Assembly (NCBI GenBank): GCA_002691385.1
Contig: NZHT01000068.1
Coordinates: 4,002 to 54,119 of the forward strand
Length of the DNA stretch: 50,118 nucleotides
Source: Flammeovirgaceae bacterium
GTDB lineage: Bacteria > Bacteroidota > Bacteroidia > Cytophagales > Cyclobacteriaceae
Reading direction: 5' to 3'
Under the pieces are notes generated by a model. It ran no database searches. It was not told where the DNA came from and saw nothing but the letters and a program-made list of their open reading frames with translations. The position numbers were made by a program, and so were the translations under genes. Shown here piece by piece: positions 25,910 through 36,515 of the stretch (positions are counted from its first letter, which is position 1; each line of letters opens with the position of its first letter).

Positions 25910-27654
25910 TTGTGGTAAATCTTGAGCTTATCCCCGATCAATACGACATCATTGGTACGTTTATTGAGTCTCATTAATTCCTTGACTGTCATATTATGCT
26001 TGGTAGCAATGCTATAAAAAGAGTCCCCTGCTTTGACTGTGTAAATATTCAATTTTTCCGATTTAGGTGTTCCTTTTTGAGTTGAGAAAATATATAGTTC
26101 TTGGCCAATGTTTAAGGCACTATTTTCATTGATTTCATTAAAGTTTCTTAAGTCTTTTACTGACATATTATATTTTAGAGCAATGGACCAAAGTGATTCT
26201 CCTTCCATGACAGTATGAATATTTTTGACTTTAGATATTTTTATCTTTTTGAGTGTAGATTTTTGAACAGTTTCAGCTAACTCCTCTGATTGATCTTCTT
26301 TGTCACTATTCCCAGCATTTATTTCTTTTTTAATGGTGATTTCATCTTTTTGTTCTGTTTTATGGTATTGAATTGGTGTTTTTTTTGGTCTTTTCCCATT
26401 GAGCCATAAAATCCTATCAATTTCTATTTTTTCCTTCGATGCGATGCGATTCATGGCCATTAATTTTTTGAGTCTTAAGGCATATTTTTGAGAAATGGAC
26501 CAAAGTGTTTCCGATTTTTCTACGACATGAAAACCAAGTTTGGATTTCGCTTTTTTAGCTTCGAGATAGTAAATGGTATTCGCTTTAATTGAGTCATCAG
26601 GCCTGAGATCATTATGTTTGATAAACAGTTCAATTGAAACCCCTGCTTCAGCAGCAAGAGAGTTTAGATTATTAGATTTATTCGATATAATAGCCCCTAA
26701 GCCATTATATTTCAAGTACTTTGAATTTGCACCGTAGAGGCCTTCTACTATTTCAGAAGGAAATATTTTTTCTTCAATCTTTGTCCTTTCGACATGCGTT
26801 TTGGGTTCAATTTCCTTGACTTTATGGGCCAACGTTTTGTCTTTGACTTTTTGATGAGTTGGAATTAATACTGCATAAGTTTTGTCTACAGGAATTTCTC
26901 CAGATCGGATCCACTTATTGTAGGTTTTGATCAAATGTACATCAAGATCAAATTCCTTGGCAATATGGTCTAAGGTTTTGTTGGCCCCTTTGTTAAACTG
27001 AATCAGTGATAAGTTTTGAGAATGCTTGTCATTTACACGATTTTGAAACGCGATTTTATGAGCGATGAATTTCTTCACATACCAATGGGTAGAAGTATTA
27101 ATTTCTAATTTTCTATCACCATATTTTGATTTGTTCATATATTTTCGAGCGCCCCCCATTCCCGCTTGATAGGCAGACATGGCATAAATCCAATTATCAA
27201 CTAAAAAATTGTGTCTTTTAAGATAGGTAGCGGCTCCTCGAGATGAAGCGACGATATTTTTTCTTTCGTCTATCCGTTTGTCTACACGTAAGCCCACTTC
27301 GCGCGCTGTGAAATCTTTGAATTGCCAAAATCCAACGGCACCAGCAGAAGATATTGCATCGGATACCAATCCACTTTCTTGAATGGCAAGGTATTTGAAA
27401 TCTTCAGGAACACCTTCTTCCTTGAAAACGCGTTCTATAATAGGAAAATAAAGGATCATACGATCCACTTTCATTTGGTAATACTTAGGACTGCTGGTAA
27501 GTGAATTGACTTGTTTCTGTATTTCATCCATGGCACTTCTTGACAAAACAAGCTTCATATTACCAAATTCAACTTCTTTAGTAACCAAAGGTGTACCATT
27601 GGAGAGAAGGGTGAGTGCATGTATAAGGCATATTATGAGTAAATTAATTCTCAT
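25906..27654 (-). CDS. Lytic murein transglycosylase with C-terminal LysM repeats (MltD-like)
   Basis: FKYLAIQESGLVSDAISSAGAVGFWQFKDFTAREVGLRVD (SLT family 1 motif) and several LysM motifs (HTVMEGESLWSIALKYNMSVKDLRNFN; YTVKAGDSFYSIATKHNMTVKELMRLN). Confidence 0.93.
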   Translation of the reverse strand: MRINLLIICLIHALTLLSNGTPLVTKEVEFGNMKLVLSRSAMDEIQKQVNSLTSSPKYYQMKVDRMILYFPIIERVFKEEGVPEDFKYLAIQESGLVSDAISSAGAVGFWQFKDFTAREVGLRVDKRIDERKNIVASSRGAATYLKRHNFLVDNWIYAMSAYQAGMGGARKYMNKSKYGDRKLEINTSTHWYVKKFIAHKIAFQNRVNDKHSQNLSLIQFNKGANKTLDHIAKEFDLDVHLIKTYNKWIRSGEIPVDKTYAVLIPTHQKVKDKTLAHKVKEIEPKTHVERTKIEEKIFPSEIVEGLYGANSKYLKYNGLGAIISNKSNNLNSLAAEAGVSIELFIKHNDLRPDDSIKANTIYYLEAKKAKSKLGFHVVEKSETLWSISQKYALRLKKLMAMNRIASKEKIEIDRILWLNGKRPKKTPIQYHKTEQKDEITIKKEINAGNSDKEDQSEELAETVQKSTLKKIKISKVKNIHTVMEGESLWSIALKYNMSVKDLRNFNEINENSALNIGQELYIFSTQKGTPKSEKLNIYTVKAGDSFYSIATKHNMTVKELMRLNKRTNDVVLIGDKLKIYHN

Positions 27655-28289
27655 TTTTTTCTTAAAATCATTATACCATCTCGAATGGGAAGTAAGAGGT
27701 TATCAACCCTAGCATCTCGGTGAACAAAATTGTTAAATAATTTCATGGACTTTGTTTTTTTATCTGTTTTATTTTCATCAGTAACTTTTCCATCCCACAA
27801 CACATTATCGACAATTATAAAACTTCTGGGATTTAATTTAGGTAGCACCATCTCATAATAATTCAAATAATTCTCTTTATCAGCATCAATAAATACCAAA
27901 TCCCAGTAGGCTTTAAGTTTTGGGATAATTTTAAGTGCATCACCAGTTTTCGAGATTATTTGGTGCTTGAAAGGTGATTTTGAGAAATGAGCTCTTGTTC
28001 TCTCAGCAATTTCTTCATTGTTGTCAATGGTAGTAATGATGCCATTTGAGGCCAATCCTTCAGCTAAGCAGAGAGTTCCATAGCCAGTGAAGGTTCCAAT
28101 TTCAAGAATTTGTCTAGGTTGTAGCATATGGCTTAAAAAGGAAAGAATTCTTCCTTGATAATGACCGCTTAGCATCCTTGGATTTAAAACATGGAGATAG
28201 GTATCTCTAGCAATTTCTTTTAACAAGGAATTTTCTTTTGAACTATTAGTTTCTACATATTGCTTAATTTTTGTAGGAAGGAAATTCAT
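27651..28289 (-). CDS. O-methyltransferase (class I SAM-dependent, caffeoyl-CoA type)
   Basis: ILEIGTFTGYGTLCLAEGL, DLVFIDADKENYLNYYEMVLPKL, IIVDNVLWDGKV. Confidence 0.93.
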   Translation of the reverse strand: MNFLPTKIKQYVETNSSKENSLLKEIARDTYLHVLNPRMLSGHYQGRILSFLSHMLQPRQILEIGTFTGYGTLCLAEGLASNGIITTIDNNEEIAERTRAHFSKSPFKHQIISKTGDALKIIPKLKAYWDLVFIDADKENYLNYYEMVLPKLNPRSFIIVDNVLWDGKVTDENKTDKKTKSMKLFNNFVHRDARVDNLLLPIRDGIMILRKK

Positions 28290-28311
28290 AATTTATATCT
28301 ATGCAGTTTAA

Positions 28312-29652
28312 TTAGTGAGGTATAAAAGTTAATGAACTCATTTGATCCACTTGTAATGCCTCTTCAGCAATTTCTCTAAGTTCTAAGCCAGTAATAAGGT
28401 CAATTTTTTTAAAAATTTCATCTAGACTGGGAATTTTATTTAGATCCAAAAGACTTTTTGCCATCATCAACATCATGGCGTTGTTATTCTCTTCAGTCAT
28501 AGCCATCTGTCCTTTGAGTTGCCCTTTTGCGGTATGAAGTTGCCCCTCACTTAGTGTTTGAGTTTGAAGTTTTTTTATTTCTTTTACGATTAGTGATTTA
28601 CTCCGTTTGAAGTTGGCTGGATCCGTTGCAAAACCAATACTGAAAAGACCAATATCAGTGTAGGATAAGAACTGGGCCTCTACTCCGTAAACAAATCCAT
28701 ATTTTTCTCGGAGGCTCAAGTTTAATCTTGAGTTCATAGCAGGGCCACCCAGAATATTAGTTAATAAATAAAAAGGAATGCGTTTGGGATCATGTAGGCT
28801 GTAAGTAGGTAATCCCATAAGATGATGTACTTGTGATATTTCTCTATTTTTTGATTTATGATGGGGTTGATAACAACTAAAAACAGGTCTTTCATGGGTA
28901 CTTATTTGTGCTTCCATAGGAGCCAAATACTTATTGATTAGTCGATCTATTTTTTTTGAGGAAACATTTCCTAGACTTGAAAATACAATTTTTTTGAAAT
29001 TAACATGGGCTTTAATAAAACATATAAAATCAGCTTTTGAGATCGATTTGACAGATTGCTCTGTCCCTAAAATATTACATCCTAAAGAGTGTTTATTGAA
29101 GATGACTTCATCAAACTCATCTATAATTGCATCTTCAGGTGTATCTTGATACATTGACATTTCTTCAAGAATGACTTGGCGTTCTTTTTCAATTTGCTTC
29201 TCTGGGAAAGCTGAATTGAATACAATATCAATCAGCAGTTCAACGGCTTTTTCTATATGTAAATCTAAAATAGAGGCATAAAAGCAAATTTTTTCTTTTG
29301 TGGTGTATGCATTGAGTTCTCCTCCAAGTGATTCCAATCTATTGATAATATGAAATGATTTTCTTTTATGGGTTCCTTTGAAAGACATATGTTCCCAAAA
29401 ATGGGTAATCCCTTTCTGGGCACTGTCTTCATCTCTACTTCCAATATCCAACATGATCCCGACATGTGCAATTTTAGTATATTTGATTTCTTTATGAATA
29501 GTTCTTATTCCATTGGATAGCTCGCTGTAATGATATTCCTGCATCTGTTGATTAAGCCTAATATTTTGACTAAAATATTCTATTCCATTATTTAGTTCCC
29601 TAGAATAATGCTTTTGGATCATTGGATTGACTAATTTAGCCAAAAATGACAC
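28312..29652 (-). CDS. M16 family metallopeptidase
   Basis: THFWEHMSFKGTHKRK (HxxEH-type zinc motif). The GTG start at 29652 overlaps the divergent gene; an internal ATG, e.g. MQEYHYSELSNGIRTIH, may be the real start. Confidence 0.9.
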   Translation of the reverse strand: MSFLAKLVNPMIQKHYSRELNNGIEYFSQNIRLNQQMQEYHYSELSNGIRTIHKEIKYTKIAHVGIMLDIGSRDEDSAQKGITHFWEHMSFKGTHKRKSFHIINRLESLGGELNAYTTKEKICFYASILDLHIEKAVELLIDIVFNSAFPEKQIEKERQVILEEMSMYQDTPEDAIIDEFDEVIFNKHSLGCNILGTEQSVKSISKADFICFIKAHVNFKKIVFSSLGNVSSKKIDRLINKYLAPMEAQISTHERPVFSCYQPHHKSKNREISQVHHLMGLPTYSLHDPKRIPFYLLTNILGGPAMNSRLNLSLREKYGFVYGVEAQFLSYTDIGLFSIGFATDPANFKRSKSLIVKEIKKLQTQTLSEGQLHTAKGQLKGQMAMTEENNNAMMLMMAKSLLDLNKIPSLDEIFKKIDLITGLELREIAEEALQVDQMSSLTFIPH

Positions 29653-30632
29653 CTAATCGCATACTCATCATTCAAACTGCTTTCATTGGAGACGTAGTTC
29701 TTGCCATTCCTTTGATTGCACAAATGCGCTTATTTTTCCCAAAAGTAGCTATAGATTTTTTGCTTAGGAAAGGAAATGAAAGCTTACTTATGGAAGATGC
29801 AAGAATACAAAAAATTTTGATCTGGGACAAAAAAGAAAAAATCAAAAATTTAATTAAACTGATTAGAGAGGTTAGAAAGGTAAACTACGATGTAATTATT
29901 AATGTTCAAAGGTTTTATTCTATGGGCTTATTGACTTTGCTGTCCCATGCAAAAGTCAAGATAGGATTTGATAAAAATCCCTTTTCTTGGAGTTTTGACT
30001 ACGTTATAACTCATTCATTGGACCATCAAGTTCATGAGGTTGATAGAAATCTGGAATTGTTGAAGCCATTGGGTACTATTTCTAAGTTGAAACCAGAGTT
30101 ACAGGTGAGCCAGGATACTTTTACCTCTATTGAAATGTATAGGACAACACCTTACATTACGGTTGCGCCGGCCTCTATATGGAAAACTAAGCAGTTTCCT
30201 GCACATAAGTGGATTGCTTTTATTGAGGCCATTGAATCCCATTTGACTGTTTATATCATTGGTGGTCCTGAGGATAAGAAAATAGGAAATGAGATCAAAC
30301 AGCAAACCCATTCGGGTGTAGTAAACCTCTGTGGGGCCTTAAATTTGCTTCAATCGGCTGCTCTAATGGAAGGGGCTTTGATGAATTATATGAATGATTC
30401 GGCACCCATGCATTTGGCATCAGCCATTAATGCACCGACAACGGCGATATTTTGTTCAACTATTCCAGCTTTTGGTTTTGGACCATTGGCTGATGATTGT
30501 ACCGTTATTGAGAGTTCTCAAAAATTAACTTGTCGGCCTTGTGGAATCCATGGATCCAACCGTTGTCCTGAAAAACATTTTGATTGTGCTGAAAAAATTG
30601 CAATAAAATCACTTTTGGCACGTCTTCCCTAA
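29646..30632 (+). CDS. Glycosyltransferase family 9 (heptosyltransferase-like)
   Basis: RILIIQTAFIGDVVLAIPLIAQMRLFFP, VAPASIWKTKQFPAHKW, MNYMNDSAPMHLASAINAPTTAIF. Confidence 0.92.
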   Translation: MTPNRILIIQTAFIGDVVLAIPLIAQMRLFFPKVAIDFLLRKGNESLLMEDARIQKILIWDKKEKIKNLIKLIREVRKVNYDVIINVQRFYSMGLLTLLSHAKVKIGFDKNPFSWSFDYVITHSLDHQVHEVDRNLELLKPLGTISKLKPELQVSQDTFTSIEMYRTTPYITVAPASIWKTKQFPAHKWIAFIEAIESHLTVYIIGGPEDKKIGNEIKQQTHSGVVNLCGALNLLQSAALMEGALMNYMNDSAPMHLASAINAPTTAIFCSTIPAFGFGPLADDCTVIESSQKLTCRPCGIHGSNRCPEKHFDCAEKIAIKSLLARLP

Positions 30633-30676
30633 CATTTTTGTTAAGATCAATTTAATTTAATTTAGATTTATGCACC

Positions 30677-31966
30677 ATGAGATATCACAAAATAGATACT
30701 CGTCTTTTTGTTAAAAATAGACAGCGATTAAGTGAGCAACTAGCCCCCCGTTCAGTGGTGATTCTCTTATCTAACGATCGAATGCCAACGAATGCCGATG
30801 GCACCCTACCTTTTAAGCAAAATAGTAATTTATTTTATTTGACAGGTGTCGATCAAGAAGATTCAATTTTGGTATTCGCTCCTGACCACCCAAATGAGAA
30901 ATTGAGAACACAACTCTTTCTAAAAGAGACAAATGCATATACTGAAGTATGGGAGGGTCATAAATTGTCAAAAGAAGAAGGTACTTCTTTGTCGGGAATT
31001 GAGGAGATTCAATGGTCTTCTAACTTTGGGGCCTCGTTAAAAGAAATCCTAATCGAATGCGATCATGTTTATTTGTATCAAAATGAGCATTTAAGAGCTG
31101 AAACGAAAGTTGAAATGGCCAATGAGAGGTTTACTCAAAAAATCAAAAAGGATTATCCATTGCACCAATTTAAACGTTTGGCGCCATTATTGTATGATCT
31201 TAGAATGATCAAATCTGATGTTGAAATTGGTTTGATAAAAGAGGCCTGCCGTATCACAGAATTGGGATTCCGAGCTATTTTGCCTGTTGTCAAGTCGGAT
31301 ATTTGGGAATTTGAGGTGGAGGCAGAGTATTTATGTCATTTTTTAAAAAATAGAGCTACAGGATTTGCTTATGAGCCTATCATCGCAGGGGGTGCTAATT
31401 CTTGTATTTTACACTACACGATGAATGATCAAAAATTAAATACTGGTGACTTATTGCTTATGGATGTGGGGGCGACTTATGGAAATTACAATGCAGATAT
31501 GACGCGAACCATTCCGGTTGATGGTAAATTTTCATCAAGACAGAAACAGATCTATAATGCTGTACTTCGAGTAAAAAATGGGGCAATGGATCTACTTCGT
31601 CCAGGATGCCTTATTTCTGAATATCATCAAGAAGTAGGAACGATGATGACGGAAGAACTTTTGAAATTAGGCTTATTGACTACAAAAGAGGTGAAAAATC
31701 AAGATCCAAAATGGCCTGCCTATAAAAAATACTTTATGCATGGAACCTCACATCATTTAGGTTTAGATGTTCATGATGTCTGGGTTGCAAACAAAAAAGT
31801 GACAGCGGGGATGGTTTTCACTGTGGAGCCAGGTATTTATTTATCAGAAGAAGGATTTGGCATCCGATTGGAAGACGATATTTTGATAGCAGAAAATGGA
31901 AATATCAACTTGATGGAAGATATTCCTATCGAAATAGATGAGATAGAAGATTTAATGAATCAATAA
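30677..31966 (+). CDS. Aminopeptidase P family protein (M24B Xaa-Pro aminopeptidase)
   Basis: LLMDVGATYGNYNADMTRTIPV, HGTSHHLGLDVHDV, FTVEPGIYL, GIRLEDDILI metal-binding motifs. Confidence 0.93.
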   Translation: MRYHKIDTRLFVKNRQRLSEQLAPRSVVILLSNDRMPTNADGTLPFKQNSNLFYLTGVDQEDSILVFAPDHPNEKLRTQLFLKETNAYTEVWEGHKLSKEEGTSLSGIEEIQWSSNFGASLKEILIECDHVYLYQNEHLRAETKVEMANERFTQKIKKDYPLHQFKRLAPLLYDLRMIKSDVEIGLIKEACRITELGFRAILPVVKSDIWEFEVEAEYLCHFLKNRATGFAYEPIIAGGANSCILHYTMNDQKLNTGDLLLMDVGATYGNYNADMTRTIPVDGKFSSRQKQIYNAVLRVKNGAMDLLRPGCLISEYHQEVGTMMTEELLKLGLLTTKEVKNQDPKWPAYKKYFMHGTSHHLGLDVHDVWVANKKVTAGMVFTVEPGIYLSEEGFGIRLEDDILIAENGNINLMEDIPIEIDEIEDLMNQ

Positions 31967-31997
31967 TTCTTTTAAAATACCTATTTTTACACTTAAT

Positions 31998-32654
31998 ATG
32001 AAAGTAATGGAGTATAATACAGAACGTAAACATTTGATTTTACGTGAATATGGAAGAAATGTACAGCGAATGGTCGCTTATCTAGCTACAATTGAGGATC
32101 AAGAAAAGCGCAATAGTTATGCCGCTACATTGGTTGAGTTGATGAAAAGTATCAATCCCAATGTTAAAGATGTGCCTGAATATGATCATAAGGTATGGGA
32201 TGATTTATTCATTATCTCTGGATTTAAGTTGGAAGCGAAAGGACCTTACGCGCCACCGGCACCTGAGGTCTTGGTTAAAAAGCCAGATAGAGTAGCTTAC
32301 AAATACAACAAAATAAAATTCAAACATTACGGTCGTAGCTTGGAAATACTCATTGAAAAGGCCATGAAGCTTACCGATGAGAAAGAGATAAAAGGAGCCG
32401 TGATATCGATTGGACGCCTTATGAAATCATTTTATCAGACCTGGAATAAGGAGGAGATCAGTGATCAGCTCATTATGAAAACGATAGAGAGACTATCCGA
32501 TAATCACTTAAAAATGGATCTTCAAGAAGTTATTTCATTTAAATTATTTGATTCCTCAAGAAAAGAAAATTTTAATCGCAGACCGAGATCCTTTCATCAA
32601 AATCAAAACAAGAATAGAAGACTGAATCCCAATCAGACCAAACGTAGACGCTAA
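31998..32654 (+). CDS. DUF4290 domain-containing protein
   Basis: MEYNTERKHLILREYGRNVQRMVAYL; basic Arg/Asn-rich C-terminal tail; placed immediately before murA. Confidence 0.85.
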   Translation: MKVMEYNTERKHLILREYGRNVQRMVAYLATIEDQEKRNSYAATLVELMKSINPNVKDVPEYDHKVWDDLFIISGFKLEAKGPYAPPAPEVLVKKPDRVAYKYNKIKFKHYGRSLEILIEKAMKLTDEKEIKGAVISIGRLMKSFYQTWNKEEISDQLIMKTIERLSDNHLKMDLQEVISFKLFDSSRKENFNRRPRSFHQNQNKNRRLNPNQTKRRR

Positions 32655-32656
32655 TA

Positions 32657-33964
32657 ATGGCATCTTTTCTAGTAGAAGGCGATAATTGTTTGTCTGGAGA
32701 GATCACTCCACAAGGAGCTAAAAATGAAGCACTTCAGGTAATTTCTGCTGTATTGTTAACGGACCAGACGGTGTACATCCAGAATATTCCGAATATTAGG
32801 GATGTAAAAAGTTTGATTGACTTATTGATTGACTTTGGTGTTGAGGTTGAAAGGATAAACGACAATGCATATAAATTTACTGCTAGAAATGTTGATTTAG
32901 ATTATTTAGAAACGGATGAATTTCTAAAAAAAGCTGCTACCTTGAGAGGATCAATTATGCTATTAGGACCTCTTTTGGGTCGTTTTGGGATCGGAAAAAT
33001 GCCGAAGCCTGGAGGAGATAAAATTGGCAGACGCAGGGTAGATACTCATTTTCTAGGGTTCGAAAAGTTAGGAGCTACCTTTAATTATGACGGGGAGGCA
33101 GGATTTTATACGGTGGATGGAGCTAATCTCAAAGGAACCTATATGCATTTGGAAGAGGCCTCTGTGACCGGAACAGCAAATTTAGTAATGGCTGCTGTAA
33201 TGGCAAAGGGAGAAACTGTAATTTATAATGCAGCCTGCGAACCTTATTTACAGCAGTTATGTAATATGTTGATCAGGATGGGAGCAGTTATTGAAGGTAT
33301 AGGTTCTAATTTGCTTAAAATTCAAGGAACCAATACCTTGGGAGGGACAAATCATATCTTACTTCCAGACATGATTGAAATAGGAAGTTTTATTGGTCTT
33401 GCGGCGATGACTCAATCAGAAATAACAATCAAGAATGCTAGAATTAATCAACTTGGATTGATTCCTGATACTTTTAGAAAGTTAGGTATTGGGTTGATTT
33501 TCAAAGGAGATGATATTTATATCCCAGCTCAAGATCATTATGAGATTGAGTCTTATATCGATGGATCTATTTTAACAGTTTCAGATGCTATTTGGCCAGG
33601 ATTTACACCGGATTTATTGAGTATTGTCTTGGTTACGGCTATTCAAGCTAAGGGTACGGTTTTGATACATCAAAAGATGTTTGAAAGTCGATTGTTTTTT
33701 GTAGACAAACTAATAGATATGGGTGCTCAAATCATTTTATGTGATCCCCACAGAGCGACGGTGATTGGTCTAGATCGAAAAATGACTTTAAAATCTGTAG
33801 CGATGACTTCACCTGATATCAGAGCGGGAGTTTCATTGCTCATTGCGGCATTATCAGCCCATGGAGTTAGCGAAATTCATAATATAGAGCAAATCGATAG
33901 AGGGTACCAATTTATAGATGAGCGGCTTAACCAACTTGGGGCCAAGATCATAAGGAAAGAATGA
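32657..33964 (+). CDS. murA: UDP-N-acetylglucosamine 1-carboxyvinyltransferase
   Basis: GAKNEALQVISAVLL, LRGSIMLLGPLLGRFG, PGGDKIGRRRVDTHF, DIRAGVSLLIAAL. Confidence 0.97.
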   Translation: MASFLVEGDNCLSGEITPQGAKNEALQVISAVLLTDQTVYIQNIPNIRDVKSLIDLLIDFGVEVERINDNAYKFTARNVDLDYLETDEFLKKAATLRGSIMLLGPLLGRFGIGKMPKPGGDKIGRRRVDTHFLGFEKLGATFNYDGEAGFYTVDGANLKGTYMHLEEASVTGTANLVMAAVMAKGETVIYNAACEPYLQQLCNMLIRMGAVIEGIGSNLLKIQGTNTLGGTNHILLPDMIEIGSFIGLAAMTQSEITIKNARINQLGLIPDTFRKLGIGLIFKGDDIYIPAQDHYEIESYIDGSILTVSDAIWPGFTPDLLSIVLVTAIQAKGTVLIHQKMFESRLFFVDKLIDMGAQIILCDPHRATVIGLDRKMTLKSVAMTSPDIRAGVSLLIAALSAHGVSEIHNIEQIDRGYQFIDERLNQLGAKIIRKE

Positions 33965-34054
33965 TCCTAGGAAAGAGCGTATTATTTCTATTTTGTCATT
34001 TAATAATTTTTACTTAGGGGAGTATATCGGATTTTAAAAAAACAAGTAAGATGA

Positions 34055-34079
34055 TTGCCTTCATCTAGGCAACTTTTTT
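34055..34079 (+). terminator. Candidate rho-independent terminator downstream of murA
   Basis: TTGCCT(34055-34060)-TCATCT-AGGCAA(34067-34072) then C and T6 (34074-34079). Confidence 0.6.
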
Positions 34080-34234
34080 GAAATTATTGAGTCCTTCAAT
34101 GTTTTGTATTCTAGATTTAATTGAGTGAATTATCCCAACTCCTTCTAGTTTTAATGGCTACTTGTTCATTTGTTCGATTTGATAACTTAAACATGGCTAT
34201 TTATCAAAAAATAGAATTAATTTTATATTAAAAA

Positions 34235-34516
34235 ATGGAAGATCAGTCAAGAGGTAAGGTGGAAGAAATTCTCAGCGAACTAGGTCATAAAATAGACATA
34301 TTGATCAATGAAGCCACTTCTTCTTCTAAGGAGGTTCGCAGTGAGTTGGAAAAGACCATCCAATTACTTAAAACCCAAAAGGAAAAGCTAGAGGAAGAAT
34401 TCAATACCTATGCGGGTCAAGAAAAGTGGCAAACGACCAAGAGCCATTTTGGTAATGCTATTGGAGAACTTAAAAAAGCAGTAGAGGCCCTTTTAAATAA
34501 AAATGAGAAAAATTAG
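34235..34516 (+). CDS. Small charged, predicted coiled-coil protein of unknown function
   Basis: 93 aa ORF rich in E/K with heptad-like pattern; ATG start; own intergenic region upstream. Confidence 0.65.
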   Translation: MEDQSRGKVEEILSELGHKIDILINEATSSSKEVRSELEKTIQLLKTQKEKLEEEFNTYAGQEKWQTTKSHFGNAIGELKKAVEALLNKNEKN

Positions 34517-35595
34517 AAGGCTTCTTTTACAGAAAAATAAAGGGCGGATTGTCCATTTTGGGTAAAGCCTAAATCAAGACGGATATTTAAGGATTGCTCC
34601 TTCAGGGCCTGAAATCGTCCACCAATGCCATAATTCAATTTTAAATTCCCCATCTCTAGCGCTTTTAGATTGTCAAAAACATCGCCAATTCCAGCAAAAA
34701 GTACACCTCCCAATCGCCAAAACAAATGTTGTCTACATTCAATTTGACCATAAAAAGAATTTTGAGCTATATATAAATTAGCATTGTTGATACCTCTCAA
34801 ATTGTCCTTGCCTCCTATTTTAGATAATTTGTAAAAAGGGATGTTACCTTGATTAAATTGCGCTGAGAGTTGAAAGGCGAGAATACGTTGATCACTAAAA
34901 ATTTTTTGATATTGACGATAGTCGAGGAAGAAATGTTGATATTCATAATCACTTCCAATCATTGATCCATACCAGCGAGTGCCTACTTGTATGAATTTAC
35001 CTTTTCTAGGATAAAGGATGTGATCTCTATCATCAAAGCTCAATCCAATACCAACTCCAATGGAATGTCCTCCCTGTATGCCTGGTGGATTTTCTTGATT
35101 GAGTAGTCCGTTGGGAATTAGATCTTGTAAAAAACTATAATCAAAATCAAAGAGAGTTCCAAGATAGAATTTGGGAGTAATTTCTTTCATCACAAAACCT
35201 TGAGTACTTATAAATTGACGTTTGTACAGTTCCTTTATTTTGGGATCATTTGCATTGCCTATTCCAAAAAAATAATCAGGATAATTAGAAAACTTAATTT
35301 TGGCATTAATTCTCCCATTTTTTTCTGTAAAAAAGGTACCATCAAGTCCTAAATTCAATTGATTATTTAAGGTATAAACCATTTTAGGGCTGATCAAATC
35401 AGGGGTGTAACTATTATTATTACTTTTATTTTTAAGGACTATCAACGCGAAGATACCAAATGAAAGATCTGTCTCAGGTGTATAGGCGATAGCTGGATAA
35501 ATACCTATGTCCATATGATCTTGTAGAGAATCTATTTTTTGTCCCAGAATGAGTATCGGAAGCAGTAATAAAAACCAAATCAAAGGGATATGCAT
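34513..35595 (-). CDS. Omp85/BamA-like outer-membrane beta-barrel protein without evident POTRA domains
   Basis: GIGLSFDDRDHILYPRKGKFIQVGTRWYG, KIGGKDNLRGINNANLYIAQNSFYGQIECRQHLFWRLGGVLFAGIGDVFDN are surface-antigen (D15)-type motifs. Confidence 0.85.
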   Translation of the reverse strand: MHIPLIWFLLLLPILILGQKIDSLQDHMDIGIYPAIAYTPETDLSFGIFALIVLKNKSNNNSYTPDLISPKMVYTLNNQLNLGLDGTFFTEKNGRINAKIKFSNYPDYFFGIGNANDPKIKELYKRQFISTQGFVMKEITPKFYLGTLFDFDYSFLQDLIPNGLLNQENPPGIQGGHSIGVGIGLSFDDRDHILYPRKGKFIQVGTRWYGSMIGSDYEYQHFFLDYRQYQKIFSDQRILAFQLSAQFNQGNIPFYKLSKIGGKDNLRGINNANLYIAQNSFYGQIECRQHLFWRLGGVLFAGIGDVFDNLKALEMGNLKLNYGIGGRFQALKEQSLNIRLDLGFTQNGQSALYFSVKEAF

Positions 35596-35736
35596 TATTA
35601 TGAAGAAAAAATCATTGTTTGGTGATTTTTTGAGTTTGAAATTTAAAAGTATTTATTTTAAACTACTCAAATTAGATAATCTATAGCTGGATGTATTGCC
35701 TTTCAATCTATTTAAAATAGATTTTCCTATGATTTT

Positions 35737-36384
35737 TTAAGATGAGCTTTTTTTTATTTCAGATGCAGGATTGCCAAAAACTGTTTCTTTTTTTTCTACG
35801 TTTGAGATGACCACTGATCCAGCACCTATTCTAGCACCTGTACCGATGGTGACCCCTGCTATGATCACAACCCCCGAACCAATAAAAGCTTTTTTCTCAA
35901 TAATAACACCTGTATTGATAATTGATCCAGCACCTATTTGGACAAAATCTTCTATGACTACATCCTGTTCTATAATTACGCCCGAATGAATAATGCAATG
36001 TTGACCAATTATACTTCCAGATCCAATTATGCTGTTGGCATTGATGAAATTTCCATGACCTATATCCACTGATTTAGTAATAAGTGCTTTGTCATGAATG
36101 GCATTTACAGGCATGACTTTTCTTGATTCAATGAGCATTTTAGTCATATGGGAACGTATTTTGTAATCATCATATGCAATGAAAGCTTCACATTTTTTAC
36201 CTATCAATTTAGTAAATCTCTGGTCATCCGTTAGTCCTAACACAGGAACGTCATTGATGGTCTTTTGATGCATAGATTTGTCATCATCTAAAAATCCATA
36301 TACCGTTACCTGATTAATTTGAAATATCTCAAGCGAACTTTTTGCAATTCCTTTGGCTCCAAATATAATTACAGGCTTTTCCAT
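35737..36384 (-). CDS. NeuD-family sugar O-acyltransferase (left-handed beta-helix)
   Basis: VIIFGAKGIAKSSLEIFQ N-terminal PglD/NeuD-like domain; hexapeptide repeats IGHGNFINANSIIGSGSIIGQHCIIHSGVIIEQDVVIEDFVQIGAGS. Confidence 0.88.
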   Translation of the reverse strand: MEKPVIIFGAKGIAKSSLEIFQINQVTVYGFLDDDKSMHQKTINDVPVLGLTDDQRFTKLIGKKCEAFIAYDDYKIRSHMTKMLIESRKVMPVNAIHDKALITKSVDIGHGNFINANSIIGSGSIIGQHCIIHSGVIIEQDVVIEDFVQIGAGSIINTGVIIEKKAFIGSGVVIIAGVTIGTGARIGAGSVVISNVEKKETVFGNPASEIKKSSS

Positions 36385-36515
36385 TTTTATAATTTATATG
36401 TGCAAATCTAATAACTCCTTAACTTTAATTAAAGAGAGAAAATATTTGATTTTTTATTGAAATAGTTCAAAGGAGATTAGCCATCAGGTAATTTTGTAAT
36501 TAAAAACAATTAGAG

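Noticed and set aside
35707-35725. AATCTATTT-A-AAATAGATT palindrome downstream of the NeuD-like gene
   Set aside because: Very AT-rich, no U-tract and no known motif; likely chance.
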